The position numbers and the translations under genes are program-made. This document shows, piece by piece, positions 5,560 to 9,563 of a stretch of 9,563 bases of DNA. The notes under the pieces were generated by a model. That model saw only the letters and a list, made by a program, of their open reading frames with translations. It had not been told where the DNA came from and ran no database searches. The stretch is from Acidobacteriota bacterium (lineage in GTDB: Bacteria; Acidobacteriota; Terriglobia; Bryobacterales; Bryobacteraceae). Location of the stretch: positions 1 to 9,563 of the forward strand of contig CANIFK010000150.1 in assembly GCA_947466555.1 (NCBI GenBank), in the 5' to 3' direction. Positions within the stretch are counted from its first letter, which is position 1. Each line of letters opens with the position of its first letter.

Positions 5560-9563
<4,004 letters not shown>

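Overview
The window is about 9.6 kb of GC-rich chromosomal DNA in which every intact gene lies on the minus strand; the only plus-strand coding is an insertion-sequence remnant at the left edge. The large rpoC fragment has the long beta-prime insert (SI3) between trigger-loop halves that Gram-negative lineages carry. The big secreted protein has sequence blocks that I recall from Bryobacterales/Solibacter-type Acidobacteriota, and short TadE/TadG clusters with SDR and cyclase genes also fit there. Acidobacteriota is therefore my best guess; it is an inference from protein resemblance, not a placement.

From right to left, in the direction of transcription: rpoC (5560-9563, missing about 76 N-terminal residues) ends at a textbook intrinsic terminator (5500-5533). 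Next is a gene for a 586-residue exported protein (3658-5418). A 221-bp gap holds a second copy of the rpoC terminator stem without its U-tract (3617-3640) and another terminator-like palindrome cluster (3494-3524). A two-gene unit follows, a cyclase/kynurenine-formamidase-family metal hydrolase (2645-3436, GTG start, possibly leaderless) and an SDR oxidoreductase (1865-2629), 15 bp apart and probably acting on related small molecules.

The left part is a tight-adherence-type pilin-like cluster: a TadG-like protein (659-1744), a TadE-like minor pseudopilin (207-662, ATGA overlap with the previous stop), and the first ~24 codons of a second TadE-like gene (217 down to about 150, 11-bp overlap with the previous gene). 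That last gene is cut off by a fragment of an IS3-family transposase (1-149) that is itself truncated right after its SDNG motif. The broken third gene is too short for ordinary ORF calling and is the most interesting point of the window, together with the IS junction, which could be a real rearrangement or an assembly chimera.

No tRNA, rRNA, CRISPR array or phage genes were seen. I did not find a convincing wholly new system; the findings are local oddities (a broken tad gene, a duplicated terminator stem, mutually exclusive hairpins, a candidate leaderless gene, and a lineage-restricted secreted protein).
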